The notes under the pieces: generated by a model
What the model saw: the letters and a program-made list of their open reading frames with translations, nothing else
Told to the model about the DNA's origin: nothing
Databases searched by the model: none
In this document: positions 1 to 13,048 of the stretch, one piece after another
How positions within the stretch are numbered: position 1 is the stretch's first letter
Layout of the letters: each line of letters opens with the position of its first letter
Translations under genes and position numbers: made by a program
From: Hypoxylon rubiginosum
Taxonomy: Eukaryota > Ascomycota > Sordariomycetes > Xylariales > Hypoxylaceae
Direction of reading: 5' to 3'
Length of the DNA stretch: 64,000 nt
NCBI GenBank assembly: GCA_902806565.1
Contig: CADCXA010000030.1
Span: 992,001-1,056,000, forward strand

Positions 1-1498
1 CGGAACTAAACCCACGGCCGCGACTGAAGATCTGTGTGCCATCGTACACTTTCTTTTTTGCAAGCGCAAGAGATGCCTTCTTCGGCGCACCGGGGGAAGG
101 GGAAGGGACCCTGAGTTGGCGTATTCCCGCTATGTCGATGCGCCTCCGGCGACCAACATGCGGCGCACCTGCAACGTGAGGGTGTATTATGGCTCCCCCC
201 TCCTAACATGGGACGCTATGTGATGATGTGGCGGGCTGGTAAAGCTTCAACGAACTTTGCGTTTTGCCGATCGAACCCCCGGCAGCGTGTATCAGTATCA
301 TCAGGACTGGCGGGTAGCTTTGGGGAGAGAGCTGAACGTGGATCCAGTCTTCCGGCAGAAGACAAAGGCACGCGGGCAATGATTGTGTGTGTGTGTATAT
401 GCGATTTACGCACAGCTCGGGCTAATACCTGCCAAATCCACCCCGAAAACAGAGATATGGAGAGAGAGAGAAAGCCAGAAGCGAAGCAAAGCGCGAGGTT
501 TGTTGACGTCGCCGATTGCGGTCAAATCTCCACGGAGAAGCTTCCTCTTCATAACGTAACCTCTATTATTAGGTAGCAGACCAAGTTTGCGGTTGGCTTT
601 TTCAGTTCCGTCTGTCTGTCTGTCTATCTGCTCCAGTGCGTAGACGCCGTCCCCCCGCCCCCCATCGCGTTCGTCCGAAGGAAAACAGACGAGGACGCGA
701 TGCACGAGGAATCGATTTCTAGGGGCGATCAGGAATTTGGAGATCGCTTTGGGACCTTGTTGCCGACATGAGCCAAGCCTGATGGTCCCCGAACGACTGT
801 TGGTTCGATAGTCGGCAGGGTGATTGGGTGCTCCAATGGTAAGCCGAGATATCGTCAACCGTACTCGGACGTTCATGCCGGGGGCCTGTCACCGCTCCAA
901 TTACCTGCGCTGTGGCTCCTTAGAGTGGCCGATTCGGCGCCCCGATAGCTGATCCTGTATAAGGCAAGTAAGCGATGGATACTATCAGAGACGTATACGG
1001 TAAGGGAGCACGCGCTCACGTGTGGCTTTTTAACAGCTGGCCTTTTTAGTTTACAGATGATCAGAACACACAGAAACAGAAAAAAACCAAAGTTAATTCC
1101 CTTGAGGACATTTTGATTCATTGAGCCGTATAGTAGTCATAAGCGTTCATGATCATTTCATTCTACCGCACACCGCATCGTGTGTAGCCCATTTGGTCCA
1201 ACCGGACGTCATTACCAAGCGACGAGGAAAGATGGAAACCTAAAATCATGATGGCGTGACAAAGAGACCGGTGAAAAACACCCCTGAAAAGCCCAATGAC
1301 GAAAAGAATCCCCCCCATTCCCAAATACAGTACATGGTCAGGAATGCCGACATCCAAGCTCAACGCAACGAACTCCCGGCGAACAACCCAAAGTCAGCAA
1401 GCAAGCAGGCATGAATTCCGAACACGGGCGTCATTCAATTTCCCTTCCGGAAGCACCTCCGCAGATGCTAGGCCTTAACGCCGCAGCAAGGCCTCTTT
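1..1498. other. Intergenic, no gene seen
   Basis: No open frame here resembles a known family. The stretch lies downstream of the rid1-like gene, which ends at 1499 on the opposite strand. It holds only simple-sequence tracts: a (GT)n run near 384-396 and a (TCTG)n run near 611-625. Confidence 0.6.
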
Positions 1499-3954
1499 CT
1501 ACGAGAGCCAGTTCTCGCTCGGCTTTCCTCCTGGGGTAGCCGGTCCACGAGAAGCGTCTAAGCCCAGATGGAGCTTTGGCATCTCGATCTTCGGCGGCGG
1601 TTCGTCCTTCTTGCCCTTGTTACCACCGCCGCCGCCTCCATACTTCTTGGTAGGGCTCTTTGGTTCCGCGGGGGGTCCGTATCGTACATCGCGCACATCC
1701 CAGCCGTCTTCAGCTGCAGCGGCGACCCAAGTTCGCAGAGCGTCATGCACGCCGGGGTAGAACTTCTCTTTGCAGAGGCGCAGGCTAGCTCCCATGCAGC
1801 GCTCCCACCCCGAGATCTGGAGGAACCCACGAAGGCGGTTGCGCTCTTCCGCGGTCGGTGTGCAGGCGACGATGGCGTTCAGGAGGTCAAGGTGCGAAGC
1901 CAAGTAGTTCGTAGCGTCCCATTCTACACCGCCAACGTAGGGAGCAGCAGGGACCGGAGGTCTCTCCTGTGGGAAATGGATTTGCATGTAAGTCGCGCTG
2001 TCTATTCCGGACGGGCTGGTCCTCTCCTTGAGCTCCTTCTCGCGCGGTAGGTGGACAACATTCAAGTGGTGCAGGAAGATCCAGAAGACCTCCTTCGTGA
2101 CACCTACAGCCTCCTTACACCACACGCGATACGGTCGCTCTCGATGCATCTCGAGCACGAAGGTTAGAGTTTGCTCGTGCTCCTTGGGTTCGGGGTCGCG
2201 CAGATGACCAAGCACTGTCTTAGCGCGAATAGGTCGATCAGAAGGTGAAGCTGACTGTATGTAGGTGAACAGTACAGATGTGATGATGTTGCGGGTCGTA
2301 AACTCGCTAGGTCCCTTCTTCTCCGGATCGAAGAGCATATGCAGAAGGGCTGGGAATAGTGTCGATTGGATCGAATTGAGGTATTGCAGTGCTAGAGCGG
2401 TAGTGCATAGTGCCTTGAGGCAAAGGAGATTCTCGTGTAGGAGAGCATCTTCATGTTCCTCTCTGTCATGGGGTTAGTGTGACTGTTATAAGGGTAAAAG
2501 AAAGAAAGTGTACGATTATCATACCTCCATTCAACCTCTATGATGCGATGTAGCAGTCCTACAATCTCTTGCATTCCGCCCTGGCGTATAAACTCCTCCG
2601 TCCAGGTAACCGTCTCATTCCGTAGCAGCAAACGTAGCTTGTGCAGTTTGCCGACCTCTACTGACTCTGGCTTCTGGACCTTGCGCAGATAATTCACGAA
2701 ATCCATCGGTGCCTGATGTGACTTCACCTTGGAGAACGTACCACCTCCTGAATTCGAGCCGGCGGAGGAGGGCCGCTCACTAGCGACGCTATCCGTGGAC
2801 CGGCTGCGGAAGTGCCGTCCTATGGAACCCTCGCCCTTAGACTTCTTGACAGGAGAAGTACTGCCCGACTTCTTCCCACGCGACAGCGTGAAGCTCCGGC
2901 CACGGGACTTCTTCTCCTTGCCCGGTTCGTTATTCGCATGTGCGACGCTGATGCTGGAGTCACTGTGGTGGCTCTCCGGCCTGCCGCCGTTAAGGCCTCG
3001 GCTCTCAGCCCAATCCTGCCGGATGAATTCCATCTTGATAGTGTCGGCTAGGTTCCGCATCTTGTACCGCTGGTGCTCGGGAATGTTGCGTCGGTCGAGC
3101 ATGGCTTCGAGGTGCTTGTCGACGTCCTTGGGGTCTAACACGGGCTCAGTAGATTGAGGTCCATCTTTCGTGCCAGAGCTACCGGTAAATACACCGAGGC
3201 CACGCCTGATCTTAGAAGGGGAGGCTTTAGTGCTATTTCGGCCTGCCTTAGCGTCGGCTGACTGTGTGCTGGGCGGTTGGTATGACTTGGGTCGTTCCTT
3301 AGTCGCTCGGTCGCCATTTGAAGAAGGGTTATGGGGGTGATCTAGGTCGCTCTGCTTCTCCAACGCTCCGCTGGAGAATTGGGCGTAGATGGGAGGACGG
3401 GTTGCGTCTTGGGGTGGCTGGTTCTCTTTGTTCTTCCTAGAGCGCATCTCATCCTCGGCAGCCTGCTTCTGTAGGTTCTTCGAACTCTTGGGGCGGCTTA
3501 AGAATCCTACCAGGTTCGTAGCCGATTTGGTCTTCTTGGGCTTGCCCTCGTTCTGTTTGGCTTGCTTTGCTAGTTTCTCGGCCTCCTTTGCTGAGATGGA
3601 ATTAAACCCGTTCTTTGTCGGGGACGAAGGAGCGCTGGGTTGGTCCTTTTTGTGTGGTCGAGAAGAGATACCGACCTGGTTCTGTTGGATCTCGCCGAGG
3701 GCGGGCGGCTGCGGGAAGTGCGGAAAACACATATCGTCTTGCTTAGTAGGGGATTGAGAATACAGAAGAGTAGAGTTCGGAGGAATTATTAAGTTGGAAG
3801 GCGGTAGTGTAGATCCATCGGAGTTGTTCCGTCTGTGAATGAAAGATTTCAACACACTGGATTTAGAACGCTGGTGGTGTTGATGTTGTGGTTGTGGTCG
3901 CCCAGCGCTGGGGGGACCCGCGGGGATCCGCAAGTCGTCCAAAGATGATGCCAT
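1499..3954 (-). CDS. rid1: Rho-GTPase-binding GBD/FH3 protein, Rid1-like
   Basis: Two exons, complement(join(1499..2462,2525..3954)), give 797 aa. The 62-nt intron has a GTATGA donor and an AG acceptor at 2463-2464. Skipping it fuses the frames as ...EVEWR-EEHEDALLHENLL..., whereas reading through stops at once. The first ~270 residues are low complexity, rich in Ser, Pro, Lys and Gln. From about 270 (DPKDVDKHLEAMLDRRNIPE) to about 700 the protein reads as the diaphanous-formin GTPase-binding domain plus FH3 armadillo-like region. No FH1 or FH2 actin-nucleating region follows. The protein instead ends in a short basic tail with a Gly6 run. GBD/FH3-only proteins are known in fungi as Rid1 and are expected to bind Rho-type GTPases in polarity or cell-wall signalling. 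The start is the first ATG (MASSLDD). The gene is divergent from TRM8 across about 665 bp. Family assignment is firm; the biological role is inferred. Confidence 0.85.
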
Positions 3955-4619
3955 CGTGTCAAATTGTTTACTGGATACCGTGACGATGTCGTACTGCGAT
4001 GCTGTATACTATGGTTGACGATGAAGACGAATATACTTAACCTAAGTGTAAGGTAAAGGGTAGTGTTGCAAGGAGGACAGATGCCTTGCCCAGTGCTGCA
4101 GTAAAGCTGCCGTAGTGTTGTATGAAGCAAGTGTTCAGAACATAATGGCATGTCACGGCTATGCCTATTCTTAACAATGAAAGATTTGAGGCTTCCGCAT
4201 TGAGTCGCAGTCTTACCAGAGGAAGAGTTGAAAATCACTTCTGAAATTGAACTGGATGTTGAATGTCACCTTAGGGTCAATGGACAAATCTATGAGACCT
4301 TGTTTAAGTCCTGTTTCGCTGCCCTTTTCTTAGTAACCTTAGGTATGGTTGCCCCAGCAACACCCCCTTGTAGTAGCTTATCGCTTATCATTATCACTTA
4401 TCAAGCTAATTACTATGGGGAACCCCACATAAGCTTAGATGTAGACAAATAGTACAACCCCACCATTCTATAACACATGCTTGTCTTTTTTAGCAGCCTC
4501 ATGACGAGTTTGTATAAATCCATTGAATTTGATATTTGATTCGAAAAAATCACTGCTCGCAATTACCTAGGTACATACAATACAAGTTACCCAATCATTC
4601 AGCATATACACCATACACC
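3955..4619. promoter_or_regulatory. Divergent promoter region rid1/TRM8
   Basis: This 665-bp stretch separates two genes that point away from each other, so it should contain both promoters and 5' leaders. It is AT-rich in its right half and contains one copy of the palindrome TACCTAGGTA at 4564-4573, in the probable TRM8 leader. No binding site can be assigned with confidence. Confidence 0.5.
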
Positions 4620-5530
<911 letters not shown>

Positions 5531-6065
5531 TGTCGAGCAACAAGCAAATCCAGAGGGGACAATATTTACCCAAGTATAAGAGCTCGATGTTTGACTAGGA
5601 GGTTTTACTAGGAGGAAGAGCCCATGTATAATGTCTAACAACCAGGGCTCCGCTCAATCAGCTCTTAAGACTTATACATCAAGAGATACCCACAAGGTCA
5701 AGAGCTAATAAATGGTAAACTTGATTTCAAATATTTTATCTGATTTTATTTTGCAAAGAGGTAATACCACCTAAGGTATATAAAGTTGGCATTTATCACA
5801 GCAGGCCATAATCAGATGCTGGTAAATGACCGTCTGATTAAGAAAAGAAATGGAGATCATCTACTGACTAGAAGGAACGCATGGTCCGTGCACCTTTATA
5901 TTGCAATAGGTATCGAAATAGGTAACATCTAATCGATAATCGTCTTGGCTTCCAACTCGCCCGTCATTTCGCGATCCCTAAAACACCTACATACCTACAT
6001 ACCTACCTCTTTGTCGCCCCACAGATAAATCATGATTCCGGGATTGAAATACCCTGGAACAGACT
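5531..6065. other. Intergenic TRM8-MDM1
   Basis: This contains the TRM8 3' region and the promoter and leader of the sorting nexin gene. The end of the stretch carries repeated ACCTACAT units at about 5987-6008, followed by a short upstream ORF listed separately. No other gene is seen. Confidence 0.5.
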
Positions 6066-6076
6066 ATGGCCCTTAA
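6032..6076 (+). promoter_or_regulatory. Overlapping upstream ORF of MDM1
   Basis: An ATG at 6032 opens a 14-codon reading frame that ends at TAA 6074-6076. It overlaps the main start codon (6066) in a different frame. Its stop overlaps a further out-of-frame ATG at 6076 (TAATG). If the mRNA 5' end lies upstream of 6032, scanning ribosomes would meet this ATG first, so it could lower or regulate translation. Whether it is within the mRNA is unknown. Confidence 0.4.
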
Positions 6077-9000
6077 TGGGAGAGATGTTAGTCTTGCTGG
6101 CATCGTCTGCTTCATCGCATGGGGCTATGCTACCAGCTGGTTTCCAGCTATCCGATGGGCGGGATACGCCTTCGTCAGCGGCGTTGTCGTATCTCTGCTA
6201 GCCTGTCTTCTCCTGCTCCTTACATCTCGGGGCTCTGCATACTACCAGCGAAACAGATCGTCGCGACCCAACGCAGCCAGCTTTACCGCCGCCAACTCCT
6301 GGCTAAAGGAGACTACCGCCTTACGAATTCGACAAACATATACCAAAACTCCCCTATACGCCGACTCTCCCGCCGTATCCCGCGCCTTGGACGATTTACT
6401 GGAACTAATCATACGAGACTTTGTCAAATCGTGGTATTCGAATATAAGCAAGAACCCGGTGTTTGCGAACGAAGTCGACAAAGCCGTAAGGCATGCGCTA
6501 GCGGGAATTCGGGACCGTCTATTCGAGACGGACTTAGTAGAAGTGGTGACGAGCAGGATTGTCCCGATATTAACGGCTCACTTTCGCGACTTTTACGACG
6601 CCGAGCGAGCCGTCCGCGGTCGCAAATTAAATCGTGATGTTACCGAGTCGGAGGAATTGGACTTGGCCATCGCCGCAAAGTATAAGGATGGCAAACTACA
6701 CCCAGCGGCGTCTCTAGCTTACTCGGACACAAAGCTCGTGCGGCAAGATCACCTACGGCACACGGTCTCGAAGATCCTCCCAAAAGTACTGCCTAGTAAT
6801 TTACTTAACAGCCGAGCTGTGTTTAGCATCATCCGCGAAATCGTCTCTTGTGCCGTCTTGTTCCCTATTTTGCACCTACTATCCGAACCGGATACCTGGA
6901 ATCAAGTGATGGAAAACTATGGAAGGAGTATGCTGCAGGATCGATCGACGGTTCGTAAGCTCCGTGCGGCCTTGGACGCTCATGCGTCGCCAGCCCCGAA
7001 GAGTTCCAAGCCGATAGCGTTTCCACGATTATCTCCAGGGGATAGCGAACGAAGATTCGAAAGGTTCATCCGTACCATCCGCAAGTTGAATAACTTATCT
7101 GATGCGAGGCGGTTCCGAAGTGAAGTGGCAAGTCAGCTGAAAAAGGACTCCCAGCAGGTAGGTCAAGATGCTATATATCTTCGCCGCTTGGAGATGGGCA
7201 AACGACTCCTAGACCAGAGAGTTCAGCAGTTGGCCGCAGGAGGTGACGGACGGCACATCCCGTTATCAAATAACCCTTCACCAAACAGCGGATCCTCGAG
7301 GCTTGAGAATGCGGCGTTAGTTGACATATTACGCGATACCTCAGGTCTTTCTTATTTCATGGAATACATGGACAGGCAAGGTTTGATGTCTCTTGTACAG
7401 TTTTGGTTGGTTGTAGATGGTCTACGAAACCCGCTAGAAGACGATGGACCCGACAATGAGCAATTACCTTCGACCTTGAGCCCCTGGACCGAGTCTGATC
7501 GCACCGATCTCGCTCAAATTGACCAGGCGTACTTGTCTAAACCAGAACTCAAAGTCTCAGCTAGTTCGCGGCAGACTATACGCGAGTTTCTAAACGCTGG
7601 GAAAGCAGCTTCTCCCGCACAGTATTACAAGGCACGTCGTGCTGTACTACGGACCCAAAGTGCCGTACTTGAGGGTATGCAGTCCAAATATCTCGATGCG
7701 TTTAAGAAGTCAGAGCTTTTCTATAAAGCTCTCGCATCAGAAGAAGCATCGAAGAATATCCCCCAAGCTTTACCATCTCAACCAGGGCCATCCACCAACC
7801 CTCCACCACTTCGTGCTTTGCAGTCATATGGACCAAAGCCTACATCTGTGGCGAAGTTGAATCCAAGATTGAATGCATCGAATGGCCAAGTTAGACGTGG
7901 TTTGTCTGCTACGGATCTTAACACGGCCGTTCCAAACGTCAACAATAACTCAGATGCGTTACTAGGCCATCGGCGTTCGATGGATGATAACTCAGCTTCG
8001 CCGCTATTTGACGATGACGACCTAGATCACGACCCAATGGGAGACTCAATAGTGAGTCTTGATCAAGAACCTTTGAGACCGGTGCCAGATACTCAGGTCG
8101 TGCAAGCGATGGAGGAAGCACTGAATAACATTATGGAAAACGATCGACCGCAAACTGCAGAAGATCTTCGCGAGTCATTATTCGGGCAAGACGATGGGGC
8201 TTCGAGCATGTTTTCTGCTCAAGATAATGGTTCGGTTAGGGACTCGTTGGATCAACAACGTCCGACGCATTCTGGAAAGGAAGTTGAAAAGCCTAGTTTG
8301 GCATCTCTTGGTCTCGTGAGTGCGGCATCAAGAATCGGCGTGTTCATGGACGATGACCTCTTCGGGGATGAAGACAAATTCCTGTCAGACGAACAGGAAG
8401 AACACAACGAGGATCAAGTCAATGACACCGAGGACGAAGTACACGAAGCTGCACCTGGCGATCTAGGCCTTGCAGAGGCGATTACGGTCCTTACGAACGA
8501 TATCGAGCGACTTGCTGCCCAAGAAGCTGTTATTGAATCACTAACCAAAAAGGCGGAGTTGACCAACAACACTGCCGAACTGCGCATCCTCCGGAAGTCG
8601 AAAGCAAGTTTGCGGAGGGAACTGAGACGAAAAGAATTACAGAGACAGCAATATGTGATCCAAGAGAGCGACAATAGTCTCTACGGACGCGCATCGATCA
8701 AGATCAAGACCATCCAAGTTGGTCGAGAAGAAGATGGCAAAGAATTTGCCCTATACGTCATCGAGGTACAGAGGGACGCGGGCGAGAAGATGCCAGCAGC
8801 CACTTGGATCGTGACACGAAGATACAGCGAATTCCACGAACTTCATCAGAATTTAAGAAATAGATACCCATCGGTTCGGAACCTCGACTTCCCGCGGCGG
8901 AGGATGGTTATGAAGCTTCAGAGTGACTTTCTACGTAAGCGAAGCGAGGCATTGGAACGATACCTATGTCAGCTACTTCTCGTGCCGGATGTATGCCGCA

Positions 9001-9802
9001 GCAGAGATCTCCGAGCTTTCTTGTCGCAAAGTGTGATCACCAAAGGAGAGGACCTGATGAGTCGCGAAGATAAGAAGGACATGATCACGCGCCTATACGA
9101 TTCGGTGGCTGACGGCATGGAAGATATCCTAGGGAATATCCCCGTTCTAGATCAGCTTTCGGTGGCAGGGCAGAATCTAATCGCAGCGGCAACCAGCCAG
9201 ATGAGCACGATACCCTTAGGCGTCAACGAAGATGTCATAACGAATGCCGAAGCTGAAGCCGAATTAAATGCCTTCGAAAACAAGGAACTCGAACCTTTTA
9301 TCAAACCGATTTGCGACATCTTTCTGGAAGTGTTTGGGCTCAATCGAGGCAACAACTGGCTCCGAGGTCGAGCTGTTGTAGTGGTACTACATCAAATGCT
9401 AGGGGGCACGATCGAACGAAAGGTTCGAGATAACTTCAAAGTGCTGGTTCAAGAAGATGCCGTTCTCAAGTACATGGGTCTCTTGAGGGACAGCATGTGG
9501 CCCGGTGGGCAGATGAACAGAAACAAGCAACCCCGGACAGCGTCGGAAAAGGCACGAACTCGTAGGGAAGCCAGCCTGATGCTAGCTACTCTTGTCCCGG
9601 ACCTGGCTGGGAATGTGGTAGGGCGACTGAATGCGCAAGCCGCGAGTCGCAGACTCTTTGCCACCTTCAATAACTCGAGGCTAAAGTACGTGTGTCTTAC
9701 GAATCCCAAGTTGTGCGGTAGTGCTAACGAGACAACCATAGCTCGCATTTGGTTTTCACCATCATGGATGAATTAGTAGACGTCCTATTCGATGAGGCTT
9801 GA
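6066..9802 (+). CDS. MDM1: Mdm1-type sorting nexin (PXA-RGS-PX-Nexin_C)
   Basis: Exons join(6066..9685,9742..9802) give 1226 aa. The 56-nt intron carries a TGCTAACGA branch site. Its removal converts the C-terminus to [21 protein letters not shown], the usual end of the sorting-nexin C domain. Order of parts: two N-terminal membrane segments (about 8-25 and 33-54), a PXA domain (about 90-285), an RGS-like domain (about 420-560), a long acidic linker, a coiled coil (about 800-870), a PX domain (about 875-985) with the phosphoinositide-contact motif RRYSEFHEL, and Nexin_C (about 1090-1215). Yeast Mdm1 and animal SNX13/14/19/25 share this order and tether the ER to vacuole/lysosome or lipid-droplet membranes. 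The role here is inferred from the domain order. Length is typical. Confidence 0.92.
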
Positions 9803-11322
9803 TTGGGTTTCCGTAGAGGCAGTCTCATCTTTCTTCTACATAAGCATAGCATTGGCGTTTCGGTCCTGTTGATTTCAGGATGTTGTTAAAGAGAGGCGCG
9901 AATGAATACCAGATGAACTTTTCATACATTTGATACTGCATTACTTGGCGGCGTTCCTTTTTCATTTAGTGTCCCTTAGCATGAGGTGTTAATAAGACAT
10001 CAGTTACAGGTGTCTAAGCCGAAGAAAGTGAGGCGGTTTGCTTGGTGTGTCGATTGGAGGGTAGCTCATGTAGTTTCATCAGCTCATATGGTTCATGTCA
10101 CTCAATAAGCACCATGTCAGCTTGTCAGACGGACAAAGGCAGGTACACAAAACCTACATACATACACATACGTATGGACCCTTGTGTTTATTAGATGCTT
10201 TTATACATACATCAGTCCATGCATGTTCAGCCTCGGGAAGGGTTTGTTGTGACCTTGTAATATGTATCCGAGGGTCTAGGCTTCTCAGCCGCGAAGGATA
10301 GTTGTCACATATATATATAGGTAGTTGATAATAGATAATGGATACTTGAATTCTAATTTGGTCGTGTTTGTGATAAAAGTGATAGAAATGCATGTAGTGA
10401 TAGGTTTCTTGAGAATGGCGGCGGCAGATAGTAGATGTACATATGTAAGTACTTCAGATCTGGTCCACTTCCGGTTTAGCTTAGCCGTAGGTAGGCGGTT
10501 CACTGGCTTCGGCTAGCCACTAGCTACAGCTACAGGTGTAGTAGCTACAGGTACTAGGCAGCTACCTGGTAGTCTGTGCGGGGCTATGATCTCGAACGAC
10601 AGATAGAGAGACCTGTCTGCCTGTACTATGTATGGAAATCTCAAAAGTGCAAGGCTCCACTTCCAAGGTACCACACAGCTACAGCATCGCCTAGCCTCCA
10701 CATTTATTAAAAGTTGGACGGGCGCACGGTGCTTTTCACGCTTTCACACTTGCACCAATTTACGCCATCTACTTCTATCCTCTCATCTCCGTCGCCCAGC
10801 CTGCCAGCCCATCACCTGTCACTCCGTCGCCCGTCACACTCAAATCTCTGCATCTGCCATCTGCATCCATCACCATCACTTGCCAAACTTTGATTGGTAT
10901 TGGGCCCTCATAATACTACGTGCTACCCAGCAACCACGTCCCGCCACCATATCTCCCCGTCTCTTATTTTTCTTTTTTTTTTCCTCCCAACCAAACTCCC
11001 ATAGCCGGTCTATCTAACCTATCTAACCCTCCTTCCCAAGCTTCGTCATTTCCCGAGTCCGCACTTTGTGACAGCTCGACATCTTTCCCACCCCCCTCGT
11101 TGGGTTTTTTTTCCTTTTCTGGCGCTCCCCTAAGATTTACGCGCCAGCTATCACCCACCCCGTTGGGTAATAAGATCCTTCCGTCTTGCCTATCCTGGTT
11201 CGTGCTTCCTGCGAAATCCTGCAGACTGAGAGGTCTTAAGCCGCACGCGATCTTGTCTAGCCTTGAACCCAAGATCCAACCCGCACCTCCACCACAAGCG
11301 GTCACCCATCTTGGTCGTGATA
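9803..11322. other. Intergenic and leader of the SR-protein gene
   Basis: About 1.5 kb without a supported gene. The left part is AT-rich with TATA-like tracts, for example near 10309-10318. The right part, from about 10730 to 11120, is strongly C/T-rich with many CATC and CCATC words on the plus strand, as expected for the transcript leader of a highly expressed gene. Open frames in it have no family resemblance and look like chance frames in pyrimidine-rich DNA. Confidence 0.5.
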
Positions 11323-13048
11323 ATGGCATCCACCGAGGTTTCCGCCACCAGGCTGTACTTGGGCAACCTGCCCAAGGGCGGTAAGTTAACATCCTAAGTG
11401 ATCGTGCAAGCTCGCGTTGCGGTGTGACGGAGCTCAAGCTAGCCTCGTGTCGCCCCCCCGTTGTGGTTGCTAACTTAGCATATAGCTACCAAGGCTGATG
11501 TCGAGGCTCACTTCGCGACCCATGGCACTGGCGAAATCACCGAGGTCAAATTGATGAACGGTTTTGGCTTCATCGAATACAAGGATCCTATGGATGCTCG
11601 CGATGTCGTTCCTGGTAAGCATATTTACTTCTCCGCCGTCTGGCGCCCTCGCATTTATTGCTTTATATAGCTTCGAAATATGGATTCACTAACTAAATCG
11701 TCGTTCCGCTGTAGCTTTCCGTACGTCTTGGACCGTTCCTGGCCACCGTCTCTCCTGATTACTCCCGTAGTATCCCTGGCTAATATTGACGATAAGATGG
11801 ATCTGACTTCATGGGAGAACGCTTGACTGTCCAGTTCGCCCGAGGTTCTCGCCACCGTGAAGGCTTCGGTGGTCACGAGCGCAGCGCCCCGCGCCCTCGT
11901 CGCACTCCCTATCGCATGCAGATTACTGGTCTCCCCAATGACACTAGCTGGCAGGTCTGTTATACTCCCGTTTTCCCGTTCTTCGCCCTCGGATTCTGGC
12001 TTTAGATCATGATTTCCCTTCCTTGGTACATCGAGCCGTCTTACGCCCGTGTGCCATTTCTGTCGTCTCCGCAGCGAGGACGCTGGTGTCCAATTTGTTA
12101 TTTGTGATGTCGTGACCATCGATTTAGTACTTCCGAATTCTGGCGGACAGGTCTTGGAAGCTGGTCAATGTACCTTACGGATTTTCCATGTTGGACAAAA
12201 CCGCCTGCTTGGATTGGTTTGACCGAACTCCTTTGCTGGCGCTGCTTCTGGAGTTGGAAATATTGGCCTCATCCGTACATGTTTTACACCGCTCCTCGGA
12301 CCCCCCACTTACATGGAATCTGGATCTAGGACCTGAAAGACTTTGCGCGCCAGTCTAGCCTGGATGTCGTCTACTCGGAAACCGGTCGCGACGGCAATGG
12401 CCGAGGGTACGTAGTAGAGATTGCCGAATTCCTTGACCCGCTGCGCAATGCTAACTATCGATAGCTTTGTCGAATTCGAGACCGCGGCTGATTTGAAGAC
12501 TGCGGTCGAGAAGCTTGACGGTCGCGAGTTCAAGGGACAGCGAGTAACCTGTACCGCTGATGTAAGTCCCATAGGTTGGTTTGTCTGTTTTCTAGCCGCT
12601 GACCTTGGAATTCCAGACCCAACCGGATTTCCCTCCTCGTGGTGAGCGTGGTGGCCGATCTCGATCTCCCGTGGGACGCCGACCCTATGGTGGCCCGCCG
12701 GGTGAGGGATACGAGCGACGTGGTCCGCCTCGTGCTGGCTACAGCCCGCGCGCTTACCGCGACGACTACCGTGATAGGAGTCCCACCCGTCGTGACTACT
12801 ACGACGAACGCCGGTACAGGTCCCCGCCTCGCCGTGGACCCACCGATGACTACCCGCCGCCGCGTGGACGGTATGAGGATCCGTACCGACGCGAATATGG
12901 CCCTCCGCCGGACCCCTACGCCAACGGTCGACCGTACGATCGGCCTCCTCGTGACTTCCCCCCTAGAGAGGGTGGCGGTTATGGGCCTCGTGAAGGCGGC
13001 GGTTATCCTCGAGAGGATTATCGTCGAGGCGGTGGTGGATACTGGTAA
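11323..13048 (+). CDS. srp2: SR-family splicing factor with two RRMs and an R/G/Y/P-rich tail
   Basis: Seven coding exons, join(11323..11380,11486..11614,11715..11720,11797..11954,12330..12406,12465..12561,12617..13048), give 318 aa. RRM1 spans about residues 9-82, with RNP2 LYLGNL and RNP1 NGFGFIEY. RRM2 spans about 104-175 and carries SWQDLKD, the signature of the second (pseudo) RRM of SR proteins. The tail is rich in RSP, RDY, PPR and RGG-like repeats. The third exon is only 6 nt. Including it gives VVPAFHGSDFMGERL, which matches the spacing of the corresponding RRM1 end in related SR proteins (for example S. pombe Srp2). Introns are 105, 100, 76, 375, 58 and 55 nt. The 375-nt intron has a weak GTCTGT donor. 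The protein should act in the nucleus in pre-mRNA splicing and mRNA export. The symbol is by two-RRM similarity, not proven orthology. Confidence 0.88.
11715..11720 (+). other. 6-nt microexon in the SR-protein gene
   Basis: The hexamer CTTTCC is flanked by a TGTAG acceptor and a GTACGT donor. It completes a GCT codon, adds TTC, and supplies the first base of a CAT codon, restoring Ala-Phe-His in RRM1. Skipping it keeps the frame but deletes two residues and changes the third (P-AFH-G becomes P-D-G). The alignment to related RRMs favours inclusion. Confidence 0.75.

Noticed and set aside
11615..11796. Simple direct splicing of the SR gene without the microexon.
   Set aside because: It keeps the frame but deletes residues at a position where related RRMs are not shorter. 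The hexamer also has good splice signals on both sides. It is still possible as an alternative product.
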